Part shown: positions 21,983-32,855 of the stretch, piece after piece | Position numbering within the stretch: position 1 is the stretch's first letter | Layout: every line of letters begins with the position of its first letter | Assembly: GCF_032854445.1 (NCBI RefSeq) | Contig: NC_088306.1 | Location: 12,085,386-12,149,385 of the forward strand | DNA length: 64,000 nt | From: Liolophura sinensis | Taxonomy: Eukaryota > Mollusca > Polyplacophora > Chitonida > Chitonidae | Direction: 5' to 3' | Made by a program: the position numbers and the translations under genes | Notes under the pieces: generated by a model | What the model was told of the DNA's origin: nothing | The model's database searches: none | What the model saw: the letters and a program-made list of their open reading frames with translations, nothing else

Positions 21983-24900
21983 GTGAGTATGCCGATTTCG
22001 TCGATTTTGTTTCTAGGGAGAAATATTCACTGTCAGAAAGGCGTGGTGGTCTAGAGAGGGAAGCGCGCTTGTGGACTGCAACAACAACACTACAGTAAAC
22101 TCGTAACTTATTAAACTCGTTTATTAAACATATGTACCTGTTGAAGTACCACATCCTGTGTTGAATATAGTGAAAGGAAATAGTCCCGTATGATGTCTAA
22201 GGTATTTGTGTGCAATAACTTTAACTATTTCACAGTGCCACATATCAGTATCGTGTTTTAGTGCTACTCTAGTCTACATAGTTCTGTAGGGCTGGGAGCA
22301 CGTGTACCCAAGACCCTGGCATAAATCCGACAAGCCCGGTCATACCACTGTATGCGTACTTTATTTATAAAGAAGGACAAGGTCTGAATCAAAGTTTTAC
22401 GAATCATTTTATAAATAAAACATCTCTCTGTTAGTTTTGGCATTCATCTGTACTCCATGGTGTTCTGCTTGTGTCATGCAGCCAGCAGTTTATCAAAAAC
22501 TTCGACAGAGCTGAATGAATCAAAACATCATCTTTTATATACTGGTAAGGTTGTGGAATGTAACTCGTGCATCAAGCAACATGAAATGTTGATTTCTGCA
22601 TACGATCCATCTCTTTCTATCGCTTTTGACTGTTCAACATCAGGTAAACTTCAGGCCAAATCTTTGTTGTAAATGAAGGAGCATGAGTGATAATAATGTC
22701 CAAAGAGACTTGAATTTTAATTGAGACATTTTAAAATGCACTAATATGTGTGATGGTCTGCAAATTACTGTACTTACATAATTGTGCAGGTATCATTGTA
22801 TTTTTATATTTTGATTTTATTGTGCCCTTGTTGTAGATGACATCATTAAGCTGAACAAGAGGAATCTCGCTGCCAGCGGTCGTGGTGGGCGAGGTGCCGG
22901 CCGTGGGAGGGGGCGTGGTAGAGGGGATGCAAGAGGTCGAGGCGGTGCCACAGGTCGAGGCGGTGCCAATGTTCGAGGGGGTTCCACAGGTCGAGGGGGT
23001 GCCACTGGTCGAGGGGGTGGTGCAGGCCATAGGGCTTTGCGAGAAAGACGGCTTAGTGGGATCAGTCCACTACACAGATCTGACAAAAAAACGGTTTGTT
23101 TTCACCAAGTGCTTGTTTCCTGAACTGCTTTTTGTGCCAGAATCTGGTCTACTCTGTATCGGTTATTATCAGTGTTCATGTTGATCTGTTCAGCTTATCA
23201 CAAAGCAGTAGTACGTCTTGAGGAAGTACTTTAAAATCCTTGGCCCGTATTTATCAAGCAGCTTCAAACTTCAGTCACACATTGCAAGTGCTTGAAAAAC
23301 AAAGAACAGGAAAGAACTCAAATATGGTTGTTTCATTGTTTCTGCTCTAAAGAATTGATGTTTAAATTTTAAACCTCTTGGACGCAAGCATTTTAATTGT
23401 ACATGTAACTGTGTTGATAAATATGGGCCCTTTTAAATAGATGCATACCCAAGCAAATTTGTGGAAATTATCAGTTGTCTCCCCTTATGTATAAGGTATG
23501 GCTCTATCCTGTAAGTAATTTTCATCTACCTGTTCCAAGTAAACTGTTTTGATAGTATTATCTATTGTGTATCTCTTGATTGCAGACTATATACACACGT
23601 GGTCGGGGAAGGTTCATAAGAGGCACTAGTCGAGGAGCGAGAGGTTCAAGAGGGGGAAGAGGTGTAGCGCGGGGGCTACAGAGGGGGCAGCTCACAGGCC
23701 TCCGTCGAGGCAACAATTACAGTCGAGGCCGGGGTGCTGGAGCAAAGTATACCCCCAGGGGTCAGGGCAGCAAGCGAGGATTCAACACCAGGCTCTCCAC
23801 AGCTAATGGCAGTGTGGTTGGTTCTCGCAGCAGAGGAACGAGGGGGTGTGACACGAGGAAGGGGTCGTGGCAGGGGCGGTGCCATGATCAGCCAGCAGAA
23901 AGAGGCCATGGTAGAAGTGATCAGGAAAGCCAAGCGAACTCTGCAGCAACTCAACGCTCAACAGAAGCGACAGAATTTGATGGCACAGAAGAGAGGCATT
24001 GTAAGCAAAGCATATAACACCTTTGACTGACATCTAGCAGAGCTGTTACTCTAAATGACTTCAAATTTCAACCCTAAAAGTTCATTTTTAGAGGCAAGTA
24101 TGTCCCCTTAATATTATTTTTGGTACTAAAACTTACAATTTTCAAGTAAAATATCATCGCATGTTCCAAGCAGACCTCAAAACACCTTTCTAAACTCGAT
24201 AGAACTCGTGGAATCGGTAAAAATGGGCAAAGTAGTCATGGATGAAATTTGTGGTCATTTAGGGTAGTTGTGCAAGTAAAATACAAAGCTTATTGATAAC
24301 AACTTGTAGATTTATTAGATGGCAGCACTTCAGTCTCATCTCCAGATGTGCCATCTGATGAACCAAGAATGTTGTAACCCATAATCAAATTGTTATTCTC
24401 TTAGCATTACATATATTGACATTTTTCAAACTATTTTCACGTATCTCCTTGCCAGTGTGTAGTATTTATATACAGCTTACGTGAGTCGTGGGTTTCCATT
24501 GTTCCCGTGACCTTGGTGGTGAGAATCCATCAATGGTGTGGTCTTACATGATGTTCTCATGAAACCACTTTGTCTCCATCAATATAACATACATGTCTAA
24601 CACGTGGGTGGGTTCACCAGTAACTCACCCAAGGTTGGTGGTTTACTCTGAGCTGTCTGGTTTCATCTACCCGTAAACATGTATGCATCATTTAAGTGAA
24701 AGTATTCTTATAAACACCAGGTACAGAATATATAGGTAGTAAGGCTCTTGTCATTTTCTCTCCACTCCTTCGTTCAATCTGCCAATCATGTACATGTCTT
24801 TTTCAAATTTGCATGAGGACTCAGATTTTGGGATAAAATGGCAGAAATAATATGAAGGTACAGACAAATTGTATTGTTGATAAAGTTGTTGTCATGCGAT

Positions 24901-27900
24901 TTATGTTTGCCTGCTAAACTACCAAAAAATATCAAATTGTTGTTGATAAATTGATCACAGATTTCTAATTGTGCACTTGTGTATTTGTACAGCCCAAGGT
25001 TGTTGTAAACAGAGGATCTGAACCTCAGAGAAAACGACAGTAAGTCCTAGTTCTATGGTCCAGTGACATTGTTGTGTGGAGAAATGAAATAAAATAGATT
25101 AATTCATTTAGGGCTTGAGTGAGAGAAGATAAAATTTCTTGATAGTCTTTCTAAATCTGTGAAAAATTCTTGAAGTATTAAAGTATGTTTTGGCTGAGCT
25201 GTCCTGCTGAAAAAAACTAGGACCTTTCCTGTTACATTCCCTATGCTTGACATCACTGCCATCTCTAGACAAGTTTGGTCTTTCAACTCCCTGAAATAGA
25301 CATGGTCTTGATCAGGCTCAGCCTCACCCCTAAAGCTTTCCATAACCTCTAATCACAAAATATAGCATTTATCAATATAAGTGCTTTAATTGTCCAATGA
25401 AGTTATATTTTATTTGTGTAGAAGGAAATGCATATATATCCAGTATTAACAAAAGTTTGGATGGGGGGTTTCCTTTTATTTTATTTGTGACATCACTTCC
25501 CATTTCATAACCTGAACTTATTGTTTGAGATTTCTGTCCTTAATTAGCTAGTTGTGGCATTGAGGTAAAACAAGGAAGGAAGTATGGTATCAGCTGCATT
25601 AATTACCTCCCCATATAGAGAGGATTGTACTTCGTGACATAAGACATGATGTAAGCTGAATCCTAGCTGTTGACAAATGACAGATTGATGACATAATAGC
25701 AGGAGGTTCAGAAATGTATTGAATTTGGCAATACAAAAACAGGCATGAATTAAGTGTTGGTCAATCAGTGTCTTTTCTCTGCTACTAGATGGCGCAAGCG
25801 TGGAGGTCAAAGGGTACAGCCTCAGAACCAATCACTGACTGACTCCACATTGGTGACTGTCAGCTTCAATAATCTGAACAAGTAAGATTACTTTGTATTC
25901 TCTTGTAGTTTCAGCTACATCTACATCTACTAGGCAGTGCCCCCATGGCCTAGTTGTTAGCTGAAGGATGACTTTTGAGGCTCACAAAAACAGTAATGCT
26001 GGCTTCCTCTCTGATTGTACATGGGAAGGTCTGTCAGTAACCTGCAGATGGCCTAGGTTTTAGCCTGGTTTTAGCCTGCTGTCGTCTCCTTCCATAATGC
26101 TGGGCGTCCTCATATCCTTGAGTATGGCATTAACACCAGTTGGATTAATAAATAAAGATATCTACATACAGTCCAGATGGTGCAGAGAACTATGAAAGAA
26201 CAAATCAGATATGGGTGAATTTACTGTAAATGACTTAACATATCGCCCATTATAAAGTTGCAGAGCTGTGTTGATCTTATAAACAGGGGTTTGTTTGGAA
26301 GGTACTTGACTGAAAGTGTATTTCACTAGCAAAAGTGCTATTTGATGACATGTATTTCCCTCCAAAATGCACTTTTCTTAGTGAAGGTTTTGGTCAGATA
26401 CAGCATGTGTTAAAGAGCTACTACAGGGTGAAGTCTTGTATGTCTTAAAAGCAGGGTTAAATGATAAGGACAGAAGTAGTCTGAATTGCTTTCCTAAATT
26501 GTACAGAACTTACAATGTATTAAAACTGCTGTCGTTTGGTTTCTGAGGATGACAGAGAAACAAAAGTTTTATGTCATGTCCAATTTTTGCCTGGTGTGAT
26601 GTCGTGCAAGAACACTTGGCGTCACCCATTGCTGACATATAGCCACAAATGACATTGTACTTTCAAGCGTGCAGTTCAGCTCATTCCAGCTTGACAGCTT
26701 TACCTGATTCAGTGTCATAGAAGGATAGAAGGAATATCATCATGCCACATAAGAAAAATTTTATGGAATCTGCCCAAAAATTTGTTTTTGAGGACTCACT
26801 TACAGGGGATACTCGTAAATGGTTTTGAACCATTGTGTTGGTTCTGTTCCCTATGGTATCCTTCATACCACTTTAATATTTTTACCTGGTTTCTCTCCAC
26901 ACTGAAGTAGCACTTAAAATACATTTATTGTTAAAACTAGCAAGGCTTTATTAATGGGCGGCCAGGTGTACATGCTCGTAAACAAAGGTTGCATCACTTG
27001 ATAGTGATGAGAGACAAATAATACCACTTATTTTGTCATTTTATATTGGATTTGGGGGCCTCCATGGCTCGGTGGATTAGCGTGCTAGCGCATCGTAATG
27101 ACTCAGGAGTCTGTCACCAATGCGGTCACTGTGAGTTCAAGTCCAGCTCATACTGGCTTCCTCTCCGGCCATACGTGGGAAGGTCTTGCAGCAGCCTGCG
27201 GATGGTCGTGGGTTTCCCCCGGGCTTTGCCCGGTTTCCTCCCACCATAATGCTGGCCGCCATTGTATAAGTGAAATATTCTTGAGTATGGCGTAAAACAC
27301 AAATCAAATAAATAAATAAATATATTGGATGTAATCTGGCAATTCTTCAGCAAATTTAGCTTTTCATTTACTTTTATATGAACTCTACACCAATCTTCTT
27401 CAGTAGCAAAAATCAACAGAGCCAGAGAGGGAAAAGGAAAAAGATCAGCCAAAGACTGAGACAACAAGTAGCAGTAAGTATAACCGTCAATGAAATATAG
27501 AAGCATCACCTGGAATTGGACATAGTTAATGAATTTCTGATTTAACTGTATATGAAAATTTAAAAGTTTTTAATGATATCTTGGTATGGGCTTATATGTT
27601 TGTTCGCGAAGCTTTACAGTAAAGGAAAGCTAAAATTTGAAGTAAGGTTCTGATGTTCATCATAAGGAATTAATTTTGGGAAATCTTTTGTCAGTAATCT
27701 TTTACTCATGGGTAAGAAGTATGATTCCAGCATTCAGCGTCATGATTAGAGCGGAAAGAACTTCCTGTGAGGTCAGAGTTCTTAAGCTAGTATGGTCCAT
27801 AAAGCTCACCTTAGACTTCAAATGATTGCACGCCTTTAACTCTCTTCATAAATATCTAAATGATAAATGATAGTATATTTATGCATAGCTTTAAGTGGTC

Positions 27901-29232
27901 TATTTAGTGAGGCCTACTTTGATTTTTAGAAGTCTTTTAGTTTAAGGGACATTTATAAAGCATGATGCTCCCTAGATATATTAGTGAAACATGCAGATAG
28001 GGGTTTTCAGTATCAAATAATGAATTTAACAAGAAGTGAGTGTAACAAGCTTGATTCCTTTACCTAACAGGACTGGAAAGATGTATCAGTAATCTCATAC
28101 ATACTGTCAGCCTTGCAATTTGCATTGGTAGACTCTTATCAACATGATTTCATTTTGTGTAGAACACCACCAGCCAGTCTTCAACGAAGTCTTTGAATTA
28201 CAGTACAGCTTTCAGTAATGACAAGGTGAGTGGGGTTTTGCTTCTTTGTGTCCATAGCTGAAGATGCTGTGATTAAATTTGGTATACCTGTACCCATGCA
28301 TGGAAGGATTGTTATTTGGATGTATGTAAATCTGGCTAGAATGGTTAAGTTGTAGGCTCAATGCAACTAGCAGACCTGGGTGGGTGTTCAAATCCAGTTC
28401 TTGCTGGATGGGCTACCGCCTTCAGTCTCGGGGGATTGTGAGATACAAATGCCTTGAGAATGGTGATGGATTATTCTGAGCGCTCTAGTTTCCTCCGCCC
28501 ATACAACTAAATCAAATAAAAATGAATTCTGACACGTGGCTCCAGTAACACATCATGACAACGCTAAGAACAGTCTGCTGCAAGAAGACATCTTTGTCAT
28601 ATGGCTGGAATAACCTGGGGAAAAGATCTTAAACCACCAATTATACAAACATACAGACATGGGCAGGTTTTATACCTGAGGCCTGTTTGTTCCTGAGCTT
28701 TGAACGTGTGCTAGCACTGTACTCTCACAGCTATCAGTGGAACAAAAAACCCCAAAAAATGAAAAGATTGTCTCTATAAATGTATTAAACAAAGAGCATT
28801 GTGTTGACCTTATGGTGCGACGGCTTTGTTCACCTGCCTCACCTGTGCAACCAGCACAGACAGAACATATTCCATACAGGTTCCCTCCACTCAGATTGGT
28901 GTTCTGCCTTTCCCGAACATCCACAACTGTTAATCAGATGCGACAACAGATGAAGAAAAAAAAAAGATTATGAAAGCAGGGAAAAAATGTGCATAAACTC
29001 AGAAATTTGTTTAATTTGGCTCATTTATATACACAAGCTGTTTTTTGTTTTCTTGTCCATTTCATCAGTTTTAGTAGAAATTACATGATTCTACTGTTAG
29101 ATGTGAATTGACCTGTTGTTTTCATCTTCTGTCTTGATCTAGACGTCGTACACGTTAAACCAACGCTTTAGTGGGCAGACAAACCAACAACCAAGTGCTG
29201 TACCAGCTGGAAACAGACAGGTGTTCTTCTAG
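21946..29232 (+). CDS. FYTTD1: UAP56-interacting factor (UIF/FYTTD1-like), 8 exons, frameshifted
   Basis: mRNA-export adaptor of the UIF type, a nuclear protein expected to bind the DEAD-box helicase UAP56/DDX39B and hand mRNA to the NXF1 receptor. Coding exons: 21946-21982, 22837-23093, 23586-24000, 24993-25039, 25789-25881, 27404-27473, 28163-28225, 29143-29232, all GT-AG. Residues 8-19 read IDMSLDDIIKLN, the UAP56-binding motif. RG/RGG-rich blocks follow in exons 2 and 3. Exon 5 encodes QWRKRGG...STLVTVSFNN, matching the vertebrate UIF segment RQW...GILTVSIDN. The last exon has TLNQRF, like the C-terminal TLNERF motif. There is no RRM, which separates it from ALYREF. Length would be about 356 aa (human about 318). 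One extra base in a G5 run at 23842-23846 breaks the frame; unshifted reading stops at 25019. Assembly error, polymorphism and true inactivation remain possible. Confidence 0.82.
22837..23093 (+). CDS. FYTTD1: FYTTD1-like exon 2 (RGG-rich)
   Basis: Completes the motif with DDIIKLNKRN, then a run of GRGG/ATGRGG repeats likely to bind RNA and be arginine-methylated, ending RERRLSGISPLHRSDKKT at donor ACG|GTTTGT. The 100-codon frame opening at 22882 in another register is a shadow of this exon. Confidence 0.85.
23242..23430. mobile_element. MITE-like element with GGCCCRTATTTATCAA ends (FYTTD1 intron 2)
   Basis: The left end ggcccgtatttatcaa and the right end ttgataaatatgggcc are inverted copies with one mismatch. 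About 190 bp, no coding capacity. Flanking duplication not clear. Confidence 0.6.
23586..24000 (+). CDS. FYTTD1: FYTTD1-like exon 3 (RG-rich, contains frameshift)
   Basis: Acceptor TTGCAG, donor ATT|GTAAGC. From the acceptor the phase-0 frame gives TIYTRGRGRFIRGTSRGARG and continues RG-rich to about 23841. Beyond the G5 run at 23842-23846 the plausible frame shifts by one base and gives VTRGRGRGRGGAMISQQKEA, then a helical K/Q-rich segment ending NLMAQKRGI. Only this shifted frame joins exon 4 correctly, so the exon is 415 nt where 414 are expected. Confidence 0.8.
24993..25039 (+). CDS. FYTTD1: FYTTD1-like exon 4
   Basis: Encodes PKVVVNRGSEPQRKR and two bases of a Gln codon; donor CA|GTAAGT. 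Its frame is fixed by exon 5, which continues QWRKR. Confidence 0.8.
25781..25794 (+). promoter_or_regulatory. CTCF-like motif across the exon 5 acceptor
   Basis: Reads CTACTAGATGGCGC... against the CTCF core CCACYAGATGGCGC: one mismatch within the core as I align it (about one base of uncertainty at the left edge). It includes the splice-acceptor AG and the first codons of exon 5, so coding and splicing constraint could explain it. Confidence 0.35.
25789..25881 (+). CDS. FYTTD1: FYTTD1-like exon 5 (conserved QWRKR...LVTVSFNN)
   Basis: Acceptor CTACTAG|ATGG, donor AA|GTAAGA. Carries the most recognisable UIF/FYTT-domain segment after the N-terminal motif. The acceptor overlaps a CTCF-like sequence at 25781-25794. 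Confidence 0.85.
25936..26158 (+). mobile_element. SINE, old copy (FYTTD1 intron 5)
   Basis: Full-length by landmarks: 'catggcctagttgttagc' head, 'ctggcttcctctctgattgt', and an AATAAATAAA tail. Highly diverged, with an internal duplication 'ttttagcctggttttagcct'. Confidence 0.8.
26450..26605. repeat. Interspersed repeat, copy B (FYTTD1 intron 5)
   Basis: Counterpart of 14280-14450; see that entry for the shared landmarks. Confidence 0.6.
27052..27320 (+). mobile_element. Full-length SINE with 10-bp TSD (FYTTD1 intron 5)
   Basis: Head 'ggggcctccatggctcggtg', all body segments, (AAAT)n tail. Target-site duplications tatattggat at 27042-27051 and 27321-27330. It ends only 84 bp upstream of exon 6. 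Confidence 0.93.
27404..27473 (+). CDS. FYTTD1: FYTTD1-like exon 6 (tandem acceptor)
   Basis: Basic Gln/Lys/Arg-rich exon (QQSQRGKRKKISQRLRQQVA). The acceptor is CAGTAG, so splicing could start at 27404 or 27407; both keep frame and differ by one residue (Asn-Ser versus Asn). Donor GCA|GTAAGT. Confidence 0.75.
28163..28225 (+). CDS. FYTTD1: FYTTD1-like exon 7
   Basis: Twenty-one codons, phase 0 at both ends, Ser/Thr-rich (NTTSQSSTKSLNYSTAFSND), acceptor TGTGTAG, donor AAG|GTGAGT. Not conserved enough to place alone; supported by frame and splice sites. Confidence 0.72.
28325..28640 (+). mobile_element. SINE of a different family (FYTTD1 intron 7)
   Basis: Contains 'gtgttcaaatccagttcttg' (B-box-like), 'ctctagtttcctccgcccat', and the tail 'tcatatggctggaataacct'. 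Not alignable to the main family beyond the Pol III box. Confidence 0.5.
29143..29232 (+). CDS. FYTTD1: FYTTD1-like exon 8 (C-terminal TLNQRF motif)
   Basis: Encodes TSYTLNQRFSGQTNQQPS, then AVPAGNRQVFF and stop TAG at 29230-29232. TLNQRF corresponds to the conserved C-terminal TLNERF of UIF, a second helicase-contact motif in this adaptor family. Confidence 0.82.
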   Translation, partial: TSYTLNQRFSGQTNQQPSAVPAGNRQVFF

Positions 29233-31275
29233 ATGTACACCTGGTGTGTATCAGCAGAGGCAGCAGATGGCATTGGCTACTTGGGCAGTGGGCAGGCGAA
29301 TACAAGGATTCTGTGACATATTTATGAAAGGTGATGAAGATCTGAAGAAGGGAAAGATGGTTATCAGGAAGTAACCATGGAGAGACATTTAACGGGAAAG
29401 GCTGTGATTTTTCACAGAGATGTGGACAGGTGTCCAAAACACAAGAGACAGTTCATGCATTGAGCTGTGATTTAGCTAATGTGCTTGTTTCACTTGCGGT
29501 ACTAGACTGACTTATTCCAGTGTGAGAAAATCTCAGGTGTTATGTGGTAAAATTGTGCTGAGGATATTTTCACTACTCACAAGAGCACAGGCCAATCAGA
29601 CGTACAGTAGTGTTTTAGCCAACAAGACTGCAGGCTCAGCCAATCAGATCCAGTGTTTTATTTCTCGAGACTGGAGGCTTGGCCAATCAGGTCAAGTGTA
29701 TTGTTCAAGACTGCAAGCTTTGCGAAATAGACCCAGCTTTTCAAACTGGTTGGCAACACTCTTCTCTGTTCAAGGTAAAGAAAGTTGCTTGTGTTGTCCA
29801 GTTTGGGGTTAAAAATTCTGTAAGACAGATCAGAAGCTAGAGACCATGTGATCTCCTTTGTAACAAACGATGTTGGTGAAGAAAAGGCTCCTCCCAACAT
29901 CATTGCTTAGGAAAATGCCTATTTTGGAATGGCTGTCAGCGATCTTGTGTCCCTTGGATTTGTAGAATTTTTGGCTTTTCAGATAACTGCTTTTCCAGCA
30001 TTTCTGCAGATCTTACATGATGCTATTTTGTAAAACTAGGCCTAACTGGTCGCTAGCGAAGTGGAAAAAAGTTTTCCCCAATGCTTTAACATTGGGCGGC
30101 CATTTTGTTTGCGACATGATATAATTTTCACGTGACCTCCAACTTCTGAGCCGTGTTACAGAAAAGATAAGAGTGATTTTTATTTTAAGTTCTGTTTTGG
30201 CTAAAGCTGGAGTCCTTGACAGGCTGTGTGTGTATGTAGTAGCGATGGTTGATTTTGTTTCTTTGTTACGTTGAAATGTAATCATATCCAGGAATGGTCC
30301 GCATTTAACATTGAGACAAAACAGTCAAACAAATCTCCACAACACAACCCCAGCCTCTTGTGTGATACCACAACCAATCAAGGCACAAAAATGGGAAAAG
30401 TTTGGAATTTTATTGAGAAAGTAGGTTTTTATTGCATTTATCAGGTAGTAAATTTTTTAAATGATTTTAGTTAAGTGTGATAAGGTCAAGAAGATCATGT
30501 GTGTTCAATGATACTTTTGCTCATTTTAGCTGTTTAAATGTTACCGGATACGTTTTTTTTTTTTAAGCATAAATTTTACCCCCTGTTCTTGTTTGTACTG
30601 TCCCTGACTAATTATGTTGTTAGTTTGTAGTTCCAGTAATAAGGACATCTGAGTGGGTCTTGCAGGTGGGTAAAGCCTAGTCTGTTTCACCATCTCCTAG
30701 AAACCAAAGCCTATTATTCGCCAAACCAAGAGCTTTTGATCATATGCAACATGTCACATCATTGCAGTGCTTCATCTGTGGATCCTAATTTTCTCTGCAA
30801 GAGTCCAGAAATAGTGTAGGTGTAAGCACATGTTTATTAAAGATGCAAGGATAGAAACGTTTTATCATCAAATAGTGATGGGAAGTGAGGCCAGAAATCA
30901 TGCATTCTGAAGTGTTTTACAATCATGTGATGTTAAGGCTAATTGAAAGTAAATGATGTTGATGTCATTAAAGAAAGCTCTGTATAAATCTTGTTCAGTT
31001 GAGCTTGACTTCACAGTTGAGCAGACAAATTTGGAGCCATAGGCACGTGTGATCAGAAAATGTTTTGGCCATAGCTGTAGTGATTCATACTGAAACACGT
31101 ACAGCATAGCATGTTTGGTGTAATGCATTGTTACTTTGATGTTAATGTAAGTTTCAAAGGTAAACTATTTTGAGTTCTTGATGAGACATCAATCAGGCTG
31201 ATTGATTAACAGAGGACATGTAGACTGTGAAATTAAGTCATGGACCATGCTACATCAAAGCAACTTGTCACAACC
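29233..31275 (+). other. Downstream of FYTTD1-like gene, probable 3' UTR at its start
   Basis: No further coding exon recognised. Three CCAATCAG boxes (29591, 29640, 29682) sit in a degenerate tandem segment of about 45-bp units. The first AATAAA-like signals are far off (ATTAAA near 30834, AATAAA at 33055), so the UTR end is not readable. Confidence 0.3.
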
Positions 31276-32855
31276 ACAGTAGAACATGCTGGACACCACT
31301 GACTGGCCGTGGTGACGTGCGGCCACTGTGGTGAGATCGGTAGAACATGCTGGACACCACTGACTGGCCGTGGTGATGTGCGGCCACTGTGGTGAGATCG
31401 GTAGAACATGCTGGACACCACTGACTGGCTGTGGTGACGTGCGGCCACTGTGGTGAGATCGGTAGAACATGCTGGACACCACTGACTGGCCGTGGTGATG
31501 TGCGGCCACTGTGGTGAGATTGGTAGAACATGCTGGACACCACTGACTGGCCGTGGTGACGTGCGGCCACTGTGATGCGATCGGTAGAACATGCTGGACA
31601 CCACTGACTGGCCGTGGTGATGTGCGGCCACTGTGGTGCGATCGGTAGAACATGCTGGACACCACTGACTGGCAGTGGTGACGTGCGGCCACTGTGGTGC
31701 GATCGGTAGAACATGCTGGACACCACTGACTGGCCGTGGTGATGTGCGGCCACTGTGGTGAGATCGGTAGAACATGCTGGACACCACTGACTGGCTGTGG
31801 TGACGTGTGGCTGCTGTGGTGATATCGATAGAACAGGCTGGACACCACTGACTGGCCGTGGTGACGCTTGGCTGCTGTGGTGAGATCGATAGAACATGTT
31901 GGACACCACTGACTGGCCGTGGTGACGCTTGGCTGCTGTGGAGAGATGGATAGAACATGTTGGACACCACTGACTGGCTGTTGTGACGTGCGGCTGCTAT
32001 GGTTAGATTGGTAGAACATGCTGGACACCACTGACTGGCTGTGGTGATGTGCGGCTGCTGTGGTTAGATCGATAGAACATGCTGGACACCACTGACTGGC
32101 AGTGGTGACGCTCGGCTGCTGTGGTTAGATCGGTAGAACAGGCTGGACACCACTGACTGGCTGTGGTGAGGTTCGGCTGCTGTGGCGAGATCGGTAGAAC
32201 ATGCTGGACACCACTGACTGGCCGTGGTGACGCTCGGCTGCTGTGGTGAGATCGATAGAACATGCTGGACACCACTGACTGGCTGTGGTGAGATCGATAG
32301 AACATGCTGGACACCACTGTCTGGCTGTGGTTACGTGTCGCTGCTGTGGTGAGCTGGATAGAACCTGCTGGTCACCACTGACTGGCTGTGGTGAGGTTCG
32401 GCTGCTGTGGTGAGCTGGATAGAACCTGCTGGTCACCACTGACTGGCTGTGGTGAGCTGGATAGAACCTGCTGGACACCACTGACTGGCTGTGGTGAGAT
32501 CGATAGAACAGGCTGGACACCACTGACTGGCTGTGGTTATGTGCCGCTGCTGTGGTGAGCTGGATAGAACCTGCTGGTCACCACTGACTGGCCGTGGTTA
32601 CGTGCCGCTGCTGTGGTGAGCTGGATAGAACCTGCTGGTCACCACTGATTGGCTGTGGTGCGGTTCGGCTGCTGTGGTGAGCTGGATAAAACCTGCTGGT
32701 CACCACTGACTGGCCGTGGTTACGTGCCGCTGCTGTGGTGAGCTGGATAGAACCTACTGGTCACCACTGACTGGCTGTGGTGAGGTTCGGCTGCTGTGGT
32801 GAGCTGGATAGAACCTGCTGGTCACCACTGACTGGCTGTGGTGAGATCGATAGGT
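31276..32855. repeat. 61-bp minisatellite
   Basis: Units such as GTAGAACATGCTGGACACCA ... GGTGAGATCG, 61 bp on the left, more variable with shorter units on the right. No stop codon occurs in the common unit in any minus-strand register, which gives three overlapping frames of 213-258 codons. Each reads the same repeated peptide and none is likely to be a gene. Confidence 0.95.

Noticed and set aside
22731..23086. Thr/Pro-rich minus frames opposite exon 2
   Set aside because: Antisense shadows of the Gly/Arg codons of the RGG exon.
23734..24030. 98-codon frame as a separate gene
   Set aside because: It is the downstream part of FYTTD1-like exon 3 in the register after the G-run, plus intron.
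31233..32523. Five long minus-strand frames as genes
   Set aside because: All fall in the 61-bp array and read the same peptide in different registers.
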